Assembly (NCBI RefSeq): GCF_035046485.1
Contig: NC_085137.1
Location: 446,280,334-446,344,333, forward strand
Reading direction: 5' to 3'
Length of the DNA stretch: 64,000 nucleotides
Source: Aedes albopictus
Taxonomy: Eukaryota > Arthropoda > Insecta > Diptera > Culicidae
Part shown: piece by piece, positions 22,389 through 33,690 of the stretch
How positions within the stretch are numbered: the stretch's first letter is position 1
How the letters are laid out: each line of letters starts with the position of its first letter
Notes under the pieces: model-generated
Databases searched by the model: none
Told to the model about the DNA's origin: nothing
What the model saw: only the letters and a program-made list of their open reading frames with translations
Position numbers and translations under genes: made by a program

Positions 22389-24149
22389 TTAAACAACTGT
22401 TGTTCGTCCAATATTGGCTTATGGATGTCTTGTGAAGTGGGAAAAGAGCGAAGTGAGAACGGTCCAATCTCCATCTCCAAATGATGTGCTTAATGGCGAT
22501 GTCTGGAACGTTCTCTTAAACCCCTACGGCAGCGCTCGAAGTTCTCTTTGACGTTGCCCCACTACACATGCATCTCAAACAAGAAGCACTTTCTTGCACT
22601 TACCGCCTATAGGTACTCGGTTTACTAGAGGAAACTCCTGTGAACCGCAGTTCAACGCACACCTCGTTGTTTCCTCTTTTGATGAATTGGGACAAAGTTG
22701 TCCTTGCTCCAAGTGATCTTACAATTGCTTGTAATTTCCCATATAGGATATTTTCCACGAAATTCTCTTCCCGGGAAGAGTGGACATGTGGATATCTGGA
22801 GAGAAGTATTTCAGACGGCATCGTATGTTACATTAATGTTTCCTTTCTCGAAGGTCGAGCAGGTGCTGGTGTTTATTCTCGTCAGCTAAGGCTGCATCAG
22901 TCTTACTCACTTGGTAGACATTGCACCGTTTTTCAGGCCGAAATCTTTGCTCTTATGTTCGCAGTGCACACTGGGCCAGGAACAGAGATTAGCAAGACAA
23001 AACCTCTAGCACTTTGGGGTTACGTCTTATCAAGTTGGTGTCTTCAGCAAAGTTGTTGGGTTTTATCTGCGCCTCAAATTGCGCTTGGAATTTAGTTCGT
23101 GAAACCGCCGCATAGGTGGCGCTGCGGTGCTAACTTTTTTATTTCACATCCTAGAGCTTTGGCGTCTTCGGCAAAGTTGTAGAACAGGCAAAAATATGAA
23201 TAGTTGTCGAAGACACTAAAACTGTAGCTCTTGAAATAACAAAGTTACATTAAATTTTATAATCGAATGACTTAAATTTTCGGTTTTATGTCATTATCTT
23301 GTTTCTCAGCCTACATGTTGCCATGACAACAGAAAACAACAATCGCAGTAGTCGAACAAGATCGTACATTTGAAATTGTATTTCACTCTTGCAACAATCA
23401 TGCGTTTTGAGGAATAATACATACATTTGTCTAGGTATTACTAGTAGAAATTCCTGTTTTAGTGTATATGAGTGATATAGCGTAATCTGCACCTTCCTGA
23501 TTTTTCTTCTTCGCTTCTTGAATCTTTTTAAACATTTGAGACCGCAACAAGACGCTTCCACTCACTTCACGCCCACCGCAAATTCCAGATTGTCGTGCAT
23601 CCAAATAAGTTTATTTTCAGTATTAGACAAGTCTAAAGAGGAGCCTAATTTGAGCCCAAACGAATTCAAAAAATAAACTGGATCGGATATAAGTTAGCTG
23701 AGATATATCTTGTATGATATATATTGTGGTTGGCGTAAAATGGATGACAGCGTCTTTTGAGTCCCAACTTTACCTTTGTTTTATCCGTTTTCACGTCAAA
23801 TCTGAAACAATATCAACCGCAACAGAAAATCTGAAAGATTTGTAAGATAATAGTTTTCGAATTATTCATTTCACAGTTTTAGTGCGATTACAAAATAGCA
23901 GAATGGCTAGAGGTAGATTTTTTTATTTCACTAATAGAGTATTTGTACCCTTTTCATCCTACGAAGAATACGGGATTGAAGCGCTGTTTGTTTTGTTTCT
24001 TAATCTTGTACTTTTGTTAGAAGTGAGCACAAAAAAAAACAAAAAGAACGGAATCGAACGGTGCCGTAATCGCTTGTTTACAAATAGGATGAATTTGGGA
24101 GCGTGAGATTACTTAGGGGTCGTCCATAAATGACGTAGCTATTTTTAAG

Positions 24150-25120
24150 AGATTTTTTTTACTCTTACAGCAGTTCGTTTTGGAATTCCTCAAGGAGTTT
24201 TTTTTTTTTGAATCCCGTTTTGAGAATTTCTCTCTTTTTAATTCCTCCAGGATTTCCTTCTGGGGTTACTCCGAGAATTTCCTTTGGGATTCCTTATTTG
24301 AAAATTCCTCCTTATTGTATTCCTTCAGGGGTTCCTTCAGAGATTAGATTCCATCAGAACTTCTTTCTGTGTTTCGCAAAGAAGTTCCTTTCGGGATTCC
24401 TCCAGGAGTTCCTTCTTGATATTCTTCAGTAATTCACTCAGATATTCATTCCGAGATCTCGGCAGGAAACCCCACCGGTCTTTAAAAGCCCTCCCAGGAA
24501 TTTCTTCTGGAATTCCTCGAGGACTTCGTTCTAGGATTTATCTAGGATTTTTCCCGGGACTGCTCCAGGAACTTTTTCCGGCATCCCTCCATTCTCTTAG
24601 AATTCCGTGAGGAATCCCTTTACGGATTTCTCGCATTGTGCCTTCTGGAATTCCTCCAGGATTTTCTTTCTAAGATTTCACCAGGAATTTTGTCCAGATA
24701 ATCTTCCGGGATTCCCCAAAAGTTACAATCGGGATTCCTTCAGAGATTCCTTCTTTCAAAAATTTCTTCCTTGTTTTGTTCAGAAGTTGAACCAGGAGTT
24801 CCTTCTGCGAATCTAAAAATATCTCCTTCTGAGACTCTTCCAGAAGTATACTCAAGATTTCTCCGAATGTTCCATCTAGAACAGCTCAAGGAACTCCTCA
24901 CGGAGTTTCTTTTAAAATTTCTCTATGATTTCCTTTCCAAATTCCTCCAGGAGTTCCTTTTGAGATTCCTCCAGATCCTTTTGGAATGTTTTCAGAAGTC
25001 TTTTTTTTTCTGGGATTCCCATTAGGAATTACTGTGGAAATGTTATCCTTGTCCTGTTGGGGAAACCTATAAAGAACACCATGAGAAATTCCTTACAAAG
25101 CTGCTAGAGGAACTCTTTAA
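24150..25120. repeat. Degenerate TTCCTTCAGGAATTCCTCC-type array
   Basis: Nearly 1 kb of imperfect words such as GGAATTCCTCCAGGATTTCC with an irregular period of about 12 or 24 nt, strongly T/C biased on this strand. Short Ser/Phe/Leu-rich frames across it are artefacts. Confidence 0.8.
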
Positions 25121-25486
25121 GAAATTGTTGGAGGAATTTTTCGAGGAAGTCCTGTAGAAAAAAAAACTCCTGGAATAATGCCATAATGCCAGAAACTTAG
25201 AAAAAAAATCCTTTGCAACCATAGCGGCGTGCTCTATAGCAAGCAACAAACTAGTGGTCGTGAGAAGCATTTGAGCGAAATAGATTTTTGTTTGCATTAC
25301 TCTGGCGTGCGCGGCTTTTTCTTTTTTTTTCTCACTCACTCTCGTAAACAAACATGAGACAGATAAAAAAACGACATTTTGCCCCCTCTTTTATCTTGCT
25401 CTTTCTTATGTGTATCAAAGAGAATGAGAGAGAAGAAAGAAAAAGCTGCGCACGCAAGTAAATCGAAAAAAAAATATATCGCGTGA

Positions 25487-25772
25487 TTTTTTTTTTCATT
25501 CACATCAATGTAAATAATCAATAATGAAGATTAAAGGCAGTCTCATTTCATAACACATGCAGCTATCGGACGCAACAACTGTATCTGAGAAAATGGTTTT
25601 GAAATCCTGCGTAAAGAATAATGTACATATTGTGCTTGCAGAGGATTTCAAAACCATTTTCTCATATACAGTTGTTGCGTCCGATAGCTGCATGTGTTAT
25701 GAAATGAGACTGCCTTTAATCTTCATTATTGGTTATTTACATTGATGTGAATGAAAAAAAAATCTTGCAATA
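25487..25772. mobile_element. Near-perfect palindrome, ~286 bp
   Basis: Left arm 25,487-25,615 and right arm about 25,640-25,772 are almost exact inverse copies (ATGCAGCTATCGGACGCAAC and complement), around a short centre GTAAAGAATAATGTACATATTG. The same 15-residue frame MQLSDATTV... can be read on both strands. Confidence 0.85.
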
Positions 25773-26208
25773 TATTTTTTTTCAATTTACTGGATAATGA
25801 TACTTAATGCAAACATTTTATTAAATACGAAATACTTTTTTCAATAGGCTTAGTAGAAAGCTACGTAGCATATCATCAACCCCTACCCCCCTATCGTCAC
25901 ACTTCGTCACAAAATCACAAACACACCCCTTCCCCCTAAAAAGCTACGTCATATATGGACGCCCCCTTATGACACTTACACACTAATTATTATATCAAGC
26001 GTAATGAGTTGACGAGCATCTTTTAAAACATTTCACCCGGGGCGATTGATTTTAATTTTCATATACTGCCCATGATCGCATATGAATAGGAAACCCAGCA
26101 TATATGGGACTGATATGCGATCATAGGCAGTTTAAGATTCCACCTACTTCATCGACAGTTTTATTTTCTAGAAAAATCCCGCAATATTTCGCATGCTAAT
26201 GCTACTTA

Positions 26209-26381
26209 GGCAGCATCCATTTATTACGTAACGCTAAAATCCAAATTTTTTGACCCCCCCCCCCCCTCACCCCTCCGTAACGCTTTTTTGTATGAAAACC
26301 CGAAATTTTTTGTATGGGCCGTAACGCTTGGCCATACTCCCCCCCTCCCCCTAGAGCGTTACGTAATTTGTGGCTGGCGCC
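26209..26381. mobile_element. TTA-flanked MITE with ATTACGTAACGC ends
   Basis: Inverted ends around TTATTACGTAACGCT and C-rich inner arms, flanked by TTA (26,206-26,208, 26,382-26,384). Same superfamily style as 21,770 and 50,574. Confidence 0.8.
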
Positions 26382-28382
26382 TTACTTCAATCATACTTAA
26401 TATAATAAATATATAAGTGAATTAATATACCTTTTGTCCGCTATCTTCAAACCCACAAAGGCCGTGAATGGATAATTTGTTAACTTTTATCTGATAAATT
26501 CTTCAGTTTTCTGTTGATATTGTTTCTGATTTGATTTTAAAATGCATGAAACAAAAGTATAAAAGATACTAGAAGTGAATTCACCTACGAAAAATTCGGG
26601 CAAAATCAGGAAGGTGCACATCGACAGCTAGCGATTCATATACACTAATACAGGAATTTCTACTAGTAATACAAATGTATATATTATTCCTCAAAACGCA
26701 TGATTGTTGCAAGAGTGAAATACAATTTCAAATGTACGAACCTGTTCGACTACTGCGATTTTTGTTTTCTGTTGCCATGGAAACATGTAGGCTGAAAAAC
26801 AAGAATGACATAAAACCGAAAATTTAAGTCGTTCGTTTATAAAATTCAATTGTTATTTCAAGAGCTACCGTTTTGGTATCTTCGACAACTATTCATATTT
26901 TTGCCTGTTCTACAACTTTGCCGAAGACGCCAAAGCTCTAGGATGTGAAATAAAAAAGTTAGCACCGCAGCGCCACCTATGCGGCGGTTTCACGAACTAA
27001 ATTCCAAGCGCAATTTGAGGCGCAGATAAAACCCAACAACTTTGCCGAAGACACCAACTTGATAGCACGTAACCCCAATGTGCTAGAGGTTTTGTCTTGC
27101 TAATCTCTGTTTCTGGCCCAGTGTGCAGTGGAATCAGCGCTTCAGCAGCACGTAATGGGCAAAGTAATATACTTCTGTTCATATAGCCAGGCTGCTATTA
27201 AAGCACTTGCTTCGGCAAACTCCAGGTCGAAGATAGTTATCGCTTGTCGAACTCAAATCGAGGAGCTGAATTCAGCAAACGCTGTTCACTTTGTATTGGT
27301 GCCTGGCCATTCTTCCATCGTTGAAAATGAATTGGCTGATGAGTTAGCTCGCACTGGAGCATCACATGACTTCATTGGCCCTGAGCCAGCTATTCCGGTA
27401 TAAAAGTATTGGGTAAAGCTTCAGATTGAGACCTGGGCTGCCACTCAGCACAAACAATACCGGAATAGTTTGGAGTCATGTCGTCAAACAAAATTGTATT
27501 GTACTGAGCCATCTCTAGGGGTGACGAAGTATCTTACAAATCTGTCAAAGCAGAATTGCAGCATGCTGGTCAAAGCATTGACTGGCCACTGCCGACTCAG
27601 TTATCACATGGCGAATAGCCAAGCTGATTCGTTTGCCTGTGATAGCTGTGAATCCGATTATGGAATTTCGTATATTAAATGTAACTGTCCAGTTTTTGCG
27701 CAATTGCGTTTCCGAGTACTCGGAAAACACTTATTAACCCTCTAATACCCAATCCCGCCTTTAGACGGGGTATAGTTTGAGCATTTTTGTAATTTTTGTT
27801 TCGTGGAAAATCAATTTTTTTATATTTTTGGCTGATATTTAGGGCTGTTCTGTATATCTCAAAATTGTTTTTGGTGTATTTTAAAGCGTATTTACATTTT
27901 TTTAAAATCATTGAAAAATTGATGTTTTAGTCACCTTTTAGAAGTCATTGTTTATTTTGAATTGAATCGCTACAATTAACATATTTTAAATTTTTCCCAT
28001 ATCATTCTATCCTTGTTTAATAGTTTAAGTAAATCGAATACACTCTAAAATTATTTTCCTTAAAATTACACGGAAAATAAAATTTTCTGTGAAAAAAAAA
28101 TTAAAATTATAATATTTCAACAATAATCAAAAAATCTAAAAAATGTTTTCATCTCAAAAAATCCGTTCCCCAAATAGGCTTCCAGGAAAAATATAAAAGT
28201 GTGGGGATGTTCAAAAATAAAAATTAGAAAAATCAAAAACTGAAATTCACGAAATCGAGAATTGAAAACAATCATCTTCCAAAACATGTTTAAATCTGTT
28301 ACTTGGATGACTGATTTTGGTGGAACTTTTAATGGTTTCGGCTTGCAGTCACAGAAATAAGCGTTGGTTCTGTTATTTCATC

Positions 28383-28422
28383 GCCGACGTTTCGATCCTC
28401 GGGTTTGGATCTTCTTCAGGGC
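28383..28422 (-). ncRNA. Hammerhead ribozyme, PLE left inverted end
   Basis: On the minus strand: stem I GCC/GGC, core CTGAAGA, one extra A, stem II GATCC/GGATC with loop AAACCCGA, then GAAA, a self-complementary ACGT (very short stem III, usable in a dimer) and the cleavage-site C. Same bases as the plus-strand copy at 32,744-32,783. PLEs are known to carry such ribozymes. Confidence 0.7.
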
Positions 28423-28435
28423 CTGTGGTTTATTG

Positions 28436-30052
28436 ATGGTTTCATTCTACGGTCAGCCGAAAGCGCACAAGCCGAATCTGCCTCTCAGACCAGTCGTGCC
28501 AAATACCACTGCACCTACGATGAATCTGTGTAAGTACATGGCTGATATCTTGCAGCGTTCGTTCCAAAGCCAATACAACGCTGTGGATTCGAAGTCTTTC
28601 TGTGTGTATGCCAATAACTTACGCATACCGTCAAACCACATACTGGTGTCGTTTGATGCGGTATCGTTGTTTACCAACGTCACGAAAGATGTAGTAACAC
28701 ATGACATCATCATGATGTGGGATGAAATCCGAAAGAACACGGAAATCAACCTAGATCTTTTTCTCGAAATTGTCGGTTTCTGTATTGATGCCAGCTTCTT
28801 TTGCTTCCGTGGAAAATACTACCACCAAGTCTCGGGTACCGCAATGGGCAGCCCGCTTTCACCCATTCTGGCGGATATCGTGATGGATAACTTGATCTCC
28901 AAAGCTATCCATCTAGCCGGAATTCCACCGGAATATATCCGAAAATACGTGGATGACCTCTTTCTGGTCGTACACAAAGATCAGGTTGAACAGGTACTAG
29001 CTTGCTTCAATGCTCAAAACGAGCACATCAAATTCACATCCGAAACCGAAGAAAACCGAAAGCTTCCGTTCCTAGACCTTCTCGTCATCAGACAGGAGGA
29101 CGGAAATGTAAAAACGGACTGGTATGCCAAACCGATTGCATCAGGACGGATTCTCAATTACTTCTCGTTCCATTCCTCTGAACAAAAATTGTCAGTAGTC
29201 AACAATTTCATTGATCGAGTCCGGTCCCTAAGCACGGTCAGGTCCAAACAAGAGCAAGACGAGCTGATACACAGCCACCTGCGCAAGAATGATTACCCCC
29301 GAGGACTGATTAACAGAATGCTGCACCAAACACCGATCGTGAAACGAAGGGAAAAACCAACATCGTACAGGTCGATACCATACGTCCATGATCTAGCACC
29401 CTCTCTCAAGAAAATATTGCTGAGCAATAACACAGCTATGGGCATCTCGTACAGCAACCCAAACACAGTAGGACATCTATATAGAACAGCCAAGGATCCG
29501 GTACCACACCTGAGTAAGAGCAACGTAATCTACAAAATTGACTGTCGAGATTGCCACCGAAACTATATCGGGATGACAACAAACAAGCTGCAAGCCCGCA
29601 TGTATGGACACCAATCACACATCAACGCCCTGGAGAGATTGCTACAAGATGGAAACAGCTATACGGACCCACCAATACAACAACTAAAGGAGAGGACAGC
29701 GCTAATGGAACACTGCATCACCCACCAACACCGTTTCAACGTGAACAACCCATCCATCATAGACATCACCTACAAACGACAAGCTTTGCAAGTGTTGGAG
29801 ATGTGCCACATCGCCACTACGCCCAACACCGTCAACCGTCGGACAGACACCGACCATCTCAGCTGTGCGTATGCAAACCTCCTCGAAACCATCAGGCGGA
29901 GCAGAGAGGAGCGAATCGCGTCGTCAAATCGTTTACGTAGTCCACAAATTAATGATACCAACATTCTCACACAACCAACACTAATTAACCCAACCATCCC
30001 AATCCGTTTACCGGCTGTTCGGGTTCGTTTGGAAGTTGACCATCAATGTTAA
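28436..30052 (+). pseudogene. PLE reverse transcriptase with GIY-YIG endonuclease (partial)
   Basis: The open frame runs without a stop from the inverted end through the enzyme. The PLE part starts at YGQPKAHKP (about 28,449). RT motifs follow in order: LRPVVPNTTAPTMN, VSFDAVSLFTNV (first catalytic Asp), GTAMGSPLSPILAD, IRKYVDDLFLVV (YVDD catalytic pair, about 28,945), KLPFLDLLV. The GIY-YIG nuclease follows: YKIDCRDCHRNYIGMTT with a downstream Arg and His (29,530-29,610). The RT N-terminus is missing. The last 18 codons (29,997-30,052) are read-through into the inserted LINE. The first ATG is 28,436, in the inverted repeat, so no genuine start exists. The enzyme would copy and insert PLE RNA; this copy cannot be complete. 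Confidence 0.88.
29713..29996 (+). repeat. 284-bp direct repeat, left copy (LINE target duplication)
   Basis: Identical, as far as I can read, to 32,129-32,412. Encodes the last PLE residues before the LOA LINE insertion. Confidence 0.9.
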
Positions 30053-32128
30053 CTTCTTTTCCCGATCAGCCTAGATAGCTGTGTAGTGTCGGTAGCGGTT
30101 GTCTCAATTGGCTAAGAATAACACTACGGACCGCCTGATCCAGTGGTAAGAGTCCACTAAACAGGTGACCCCTAATTCATGGTGTTATGCGGCTTTATGC
30201 TTACCGTGCCAAAGAATGAATGGTTAGGGGGGTCTAATAAAAACCTAACCACAAACGGAGCCTGTGGAGAATTAGGGCGTCCTCCACAGTATTACGCCCT
30301 TACTGCGCTAACCGGAGCAATGGTGCAGTGGACCTTGCGTTTCTCCGAGATAATCAGTTGCCCTTCTTAAGTCTCGAATTTGAGGCTAAATAAGGGCGGG
30401 GTTATTCAAATGTTGTTAATTAGCTTACATTACTGCCTATATGGTTTCGCTTAATGCGTTTTCGCCATTGGCGTTTTTCAATTGATACCGATTTGGTTCG
30501 TCGTTGATGTTTCCTTTTTGTGCTGTGATTGTGAAGAGTGTAATCCTGTCTAGTTTGGGTAGTGGCTACGACAAGGCAACCTCAGATCAATTTTCAGCGT
30601 AAAAAGCGTATGTAGCCCAAGTGGATCTACTTCAAAAAGTTCAATTTCGTAGGGTAACTTCTGTATAGGTTACCTTGTGAACCCAGCTTTGCTTTTTTCA
30701 TTATAGATGAACTGTCGTGCCTTGAGCATGCTATATTTTAGAATAACGTTAACAGTATGTTTCAACCTTTCCTTATTGATGCCTTCAAGCAAGCTCTTGT
30801 TTTCAGCATTTTTTCGCTGATATTGGCATCTGAAGTAGCTCAAACATTGGTTTGAGATGCTTCACTATGATGGAATACTTAGGTAGTACAGTTCATGGTT
30901 AACTTAACATAGAATTGCACCTAACCCAAATCTGCATGAGCAGAATTTGTCATGAGTTGACTGATTGGCATGTGTCAGATGAGGACTCTCCATTTGACCT
31001 TTTTGGACTTTGGAGTGTTCCTTCGCAAACTTTGCGTATTCAGGTGTCCCTGCTCAACAAGCTAGGGAACCTGTAATAATAGGTTGCGAACACATTTTAT
31101 GGATAACTCGCTTCCATTGCTACTCCAAGAGAGTTTCATTATGGTTTTGTTATTACAACGCCCTTCATTGTGGTATACCATAGCTACTGCTTTGAAAGAA
31201 GCTTGTCCTCTGCGGTCTGTGCGGACCGAAAGAGGTATTCCTGAATGGAATTCGGACTTGTCAAGTTCTAAATATCTTCGGATAAACCAGTCTTTTGTAT
31301 AGCTACGAATCTTTAGTTTCTACCCCGAGGATTGTAGCTATAGAATCGATTTAGTGGGCACTTAAAAGCTCTGCTTACTTCAAATCTCCTGGAACAAATG
31401 GGGCTCTGTCCTATTTTTCTCCAGAGGGATTTGAGTTTTTCAAACATGTTTTGAACTCTTGTAGTTTTCTATTGGGTATTTTCATGGCGTGAAATTGCTC
31501 TGTAGTTTTTTCCCGAAAGGGTGCGTGCGTTGTAAAAAGAAGGAATAAATTCCAGATTTATCTGGCTACGTCGTTCTTTCTGAAATGCTCGAAACGCATT
31601 GTCGATTATCACATCTGTGATGTTCGTCTGGCTAACATGCCTGTTCATGTGAACTCACATGTCTCCCAAAAATTTTGGGATGTCCACAGTGACTCTTTTA
31701 CACAAAGTTGTATACGTTTTCAAGAAAGCACTCGCTCAAACGTAGTTTTTGCTTGGGTGATTTCTTGAATATTGAGGATGCTTTTGATGACGTGCCTTTC
31801 TATGTCATATTGAAAATCGCATGACGTCGCAAGCTACCTCCAATGAGCTATTGGCTCTTTTTACGCTTATGCGTTTTACAGTGTCCTTTTTAGGGCACTG
31901 ATTAACCCCGTTGTGGTATGAGCTATGAGCTCTCGTTGCGCTTATGCGTTCATTCCCTCTTCTAGGGCACCCCTTCCTATTTCATCACCTTTCCCTTTCC
32001 CAATTCCCATCCCTTGTCCCATTCTCCCTCAGGTAAATGATGAAATAGGCTCATATGTATGGCGATGGCACAAATGTCCCAAATGGAGGATAACGTGCCT
32101 CTGGAGCCGGCCTTCTGATACCTGATAC
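29997..32128 (+). mobile_element. LOA-like LINE inserted in the PLE, internally deleted
   Basis: It begins with a GC-richer leader (29,997-30,420). Decayed coding pieces follow: an endonuclease linker near 30,960-31,260 (ACPLRSVRTERGIPEWNSDL, like 15,700) and an RT piece near 31,500-31,800. The 3' UTR matches 12,970-13,160 and 32,930-33,229 and ends CTGATACCTGATACC. Between two 284-bp direct repeats. At 2.1 kb it lacks most of ORF2. Confidence 0.75.
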
Positions 32129-32412
32129 CTGCATCACCCACCAACACCGTTTCAACGTGAACAACCCATCCATCATAGACATCACCTACAAACGACAAGC
32201 TTTGCAAGTGTTGGAGATGTGCCACATCGCCACTACGCCCAACACCGTCAACCGTCGGACAGACACCGACCATCTCAGCTGTGCGTATGCAAACCTCCTC
32301 GAAACCATCAGGCGGAGCAGAGAGGAGCGAATCGCGTCGTCAAATCGTTTACGTAGTCCACAAATTAATGATACCAACATTCTCACACAACCAACACTAA
32401 TTAACCCAACCA
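32129..32412 (+). repeat. 284-bp direct repeat, right copy
   Basis: Exact repeat of 29,713-29,996; the PLE sequence then continues with its own 3' part (ACCCAACAGCCCCC...). Confidence 0.9.
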
Positions 32413-32743
32413 CCCAACAGCCCCCAATACGTCACAACCCACAGTAATCTCCCGTTCTTCGACGGTGAAACATCCGTTTAAAGTGCAATTCCGGACAGTG
32501 TAGAAAAACCCCGAGTAATTAATTTTCCCATTAATTTAACAAGGGTACATGTTAAGTAGGTTTTAATTAGTTTTATCTCCACAACAACCCTCTACAAAAA
32601 CATTTTTCAACCTTAGTGAGGCCATTCCACAAAAATCCCGACATACCTCCGTGCAAACACGGCATTTCACAAGTTGGTTAACTTCGAGTAAGCAAACGTT
32701 AAAATGTATAATTACCAAGAATGAAACCATCAATAAACCACAG

Positions 32744-32783
32744 GCCCTGAAGAAGATCCAAACCCGAGGATCGAAACGTCGGC
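32744..32783 (+). ncRNA. Hammerhead ribozyme, PLE 3' end (sense)
   Basis: GCC (32,744-32,746), CTGAAGA (32,747-32,753), extra A, GATCC (32,755-32,759), loop, GGATC (32,768-32,772), GAAA (32,773-32,776), CGT, cleavage C (32,780) and GGC closing stem I (32,781-32,783). All core positions except variable position 7 match the hammerhead consensus; the extra A before stem II is a deviation shared with the copy at 48,040. Confidence 0.75.
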
Positions 32784-33252
32784 GATGAAATAACAGAACC
32801 AACGCTTATTTCTGTGACTGCAAGCCGAAACCATTAAAAGTTCATGTTTAAATCGATTTTAGATGACGAAAAATTATATTTAGATCAAAATCAAAAATTT
32901 GGGTATTAGAGGGTTAAGTGAAACTGACTTCAGAAACCTGAATATAGCCTCTCTTTACGCTTTATGCCCTTCTCAGGGCGCTGTTTGAACTCATTGTCAT
33001 TGCTTATGCGTTATTACAGTGTCCTTTTCAGGACGCTATGTGAACCCATTGTGGTACGCTTTTGCGTGTATGACGATCATATTCTCTTACCTGTCCTTTC
33101 TCCTGTCCTATCCTTCTTCCTTCCCTTCTCAGTCAGGTAAATGATGAATAGGCTCGTGTTCATGGCGATGGCACAAATTTCCCAAATGGAGGAGAACGTG
33201 CCTCTGGAGCCGACCTACTGATACCTGATAGTGTGAGACTCCTCAGATTTCT

Positions 33253-33690
33253 GTTGAATTCCGACTAAAATTTTCCGAGGGGGGAGGGGGTGACATAAAA
33301 GAAAAACGAAATTTGTGTCAGCCTAATTTTACGTCCTAGAGACTTCGTGTCTACGGCAAAGTTATTCTTTTTGACAAAATAAGACGTCAAAATTCCACAG
33401 CAACTGTTTTAAAGTTATTTCTAAATTAAACTTCAAAAGACAAAAATAAGTTTATTGAGTTTTTTTTCTTTCGAGAAACCATGTGAATTTATAACATTTT
33501 CTGTTGCAGATGTGTCGTTATTATTCGGACTGAAGTTGGTGAAATATTAACATGCATAGATATATGAAAAAATTTAAAAATCTAAAAAAAATGTGTAATG
33601 TTCATATTTTAACACCGCACAAAGCACAAAAAATCGCAAGCTGAAATTTTCAGCAGATACACATCCATACAAGGCAAAACTTGCCAGCGT
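33253..33690. other. Intergenic/old repeat, no gene
   Basis: Continuation of the repeat in which the LINE at 19,877 inserted, then AT-rich DNA with TCTACGGCAAAGTTATTC near 33,350, a variant of the foldback motif. Confidence 0.4.

Larger units (their letters stand above)
24116..25966. mobile_element. TTA-flanked GTCCATAAA-type MITE swollen by internal repeats
   Basis: Left end GGGGTCGTCCATAAATGACG and right end (inverted) GGGGGCGTCCATATATGACG, with TTA on both sides (24,113-24,115, 25,967-25,969). The interior consists of the degenerate TTCC repeat array and the palindrome at 25,487-25,772. Confidence 0.7.
22967..27125. mobile_element. Large foldback element with ~540-bp inverted arms
   Basis: The ends CACACTGGGCCAGGAACAGA and its inverse lie exactly between two CAGTG copies (22,962-22,966 and 27,126-27,130) inside the LINE RNase H. 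The arms 22,967-23,510 and 26,600-27,125 align as inverted copies. The 3-kb interior holds two further MITEs, a palindrome and degenerate repeats but no transposase. The element is non-autonomous and its superfamily is not assignable. Confidence 0.85.
28297..32842 (+). mobile_element. Penelope-like element (PLE), 5'-truncated, with inverted end
   Basis: Bordered by a perfect 12-bp direct repeat CATGTTTAAATC (28,285-28,296, 32,843-32,854). The left 28,324-28,448 is an inverted copy of the right 32,719-32,842, a known PLE terminal arrangement. Both carry a hammerhead ribozyme. The body encodes RT plus GIY-YIG (28,449-29,996), then resumes at 32,413 after a LOA LINE insertion that duplicated 284 bp. 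Confidence 0.9.
27738..32913. mobile_element. TTAA-flanked CCCTCTAATACCC element carrying a PLE
   Basis: Ends CCCTCTAATACCCAA and its inverse lie between TTAA copies (27,734-27,737, 32,914-32,917). The other LINE copy reads CACTTATTAAGTGAAACTG at this point, so excision is exact. The element's own sequence is AT-rich and noncoding (27,738-28,284, 32,855-32,913). Everything between is an inserted PLE. A piggyBac-like source is inferred from the TTAA target and CCC end. Confidence 0.85.
19877..33229 (+). mobile_element. 5'-truncated LOA/Lian-like LINE expanded by nested insertions
   Basis: The LINE begins inside RT and ends with the family tail CTGATACCTGAT. A 23-bp direct repeat, AGTGTGAGAATCCTCAGATT plus TCT, borders it (19,854-19,876 and 33,230-33,252, one mismatch). 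LINE-derived parts are 19,877-20,276, 21,447-21,769, 21,949-22,187, 22,389-22,966, 27,126-27,737 and 32,914-33,229. They spell RT (FLDIEGAYDNV, GCPQGGVLSPLLW, YGFADDYLTLLVG), then the connection and RNase H (FQAEIFAL, FCSYSQAAIKAL, PGHSSIVENELADELARTGA), then the 3' end. The RNase H aspartate of the SDSQ motif is Tyr here. Stops and frameshifts make it dead. Confidence 0.85.
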
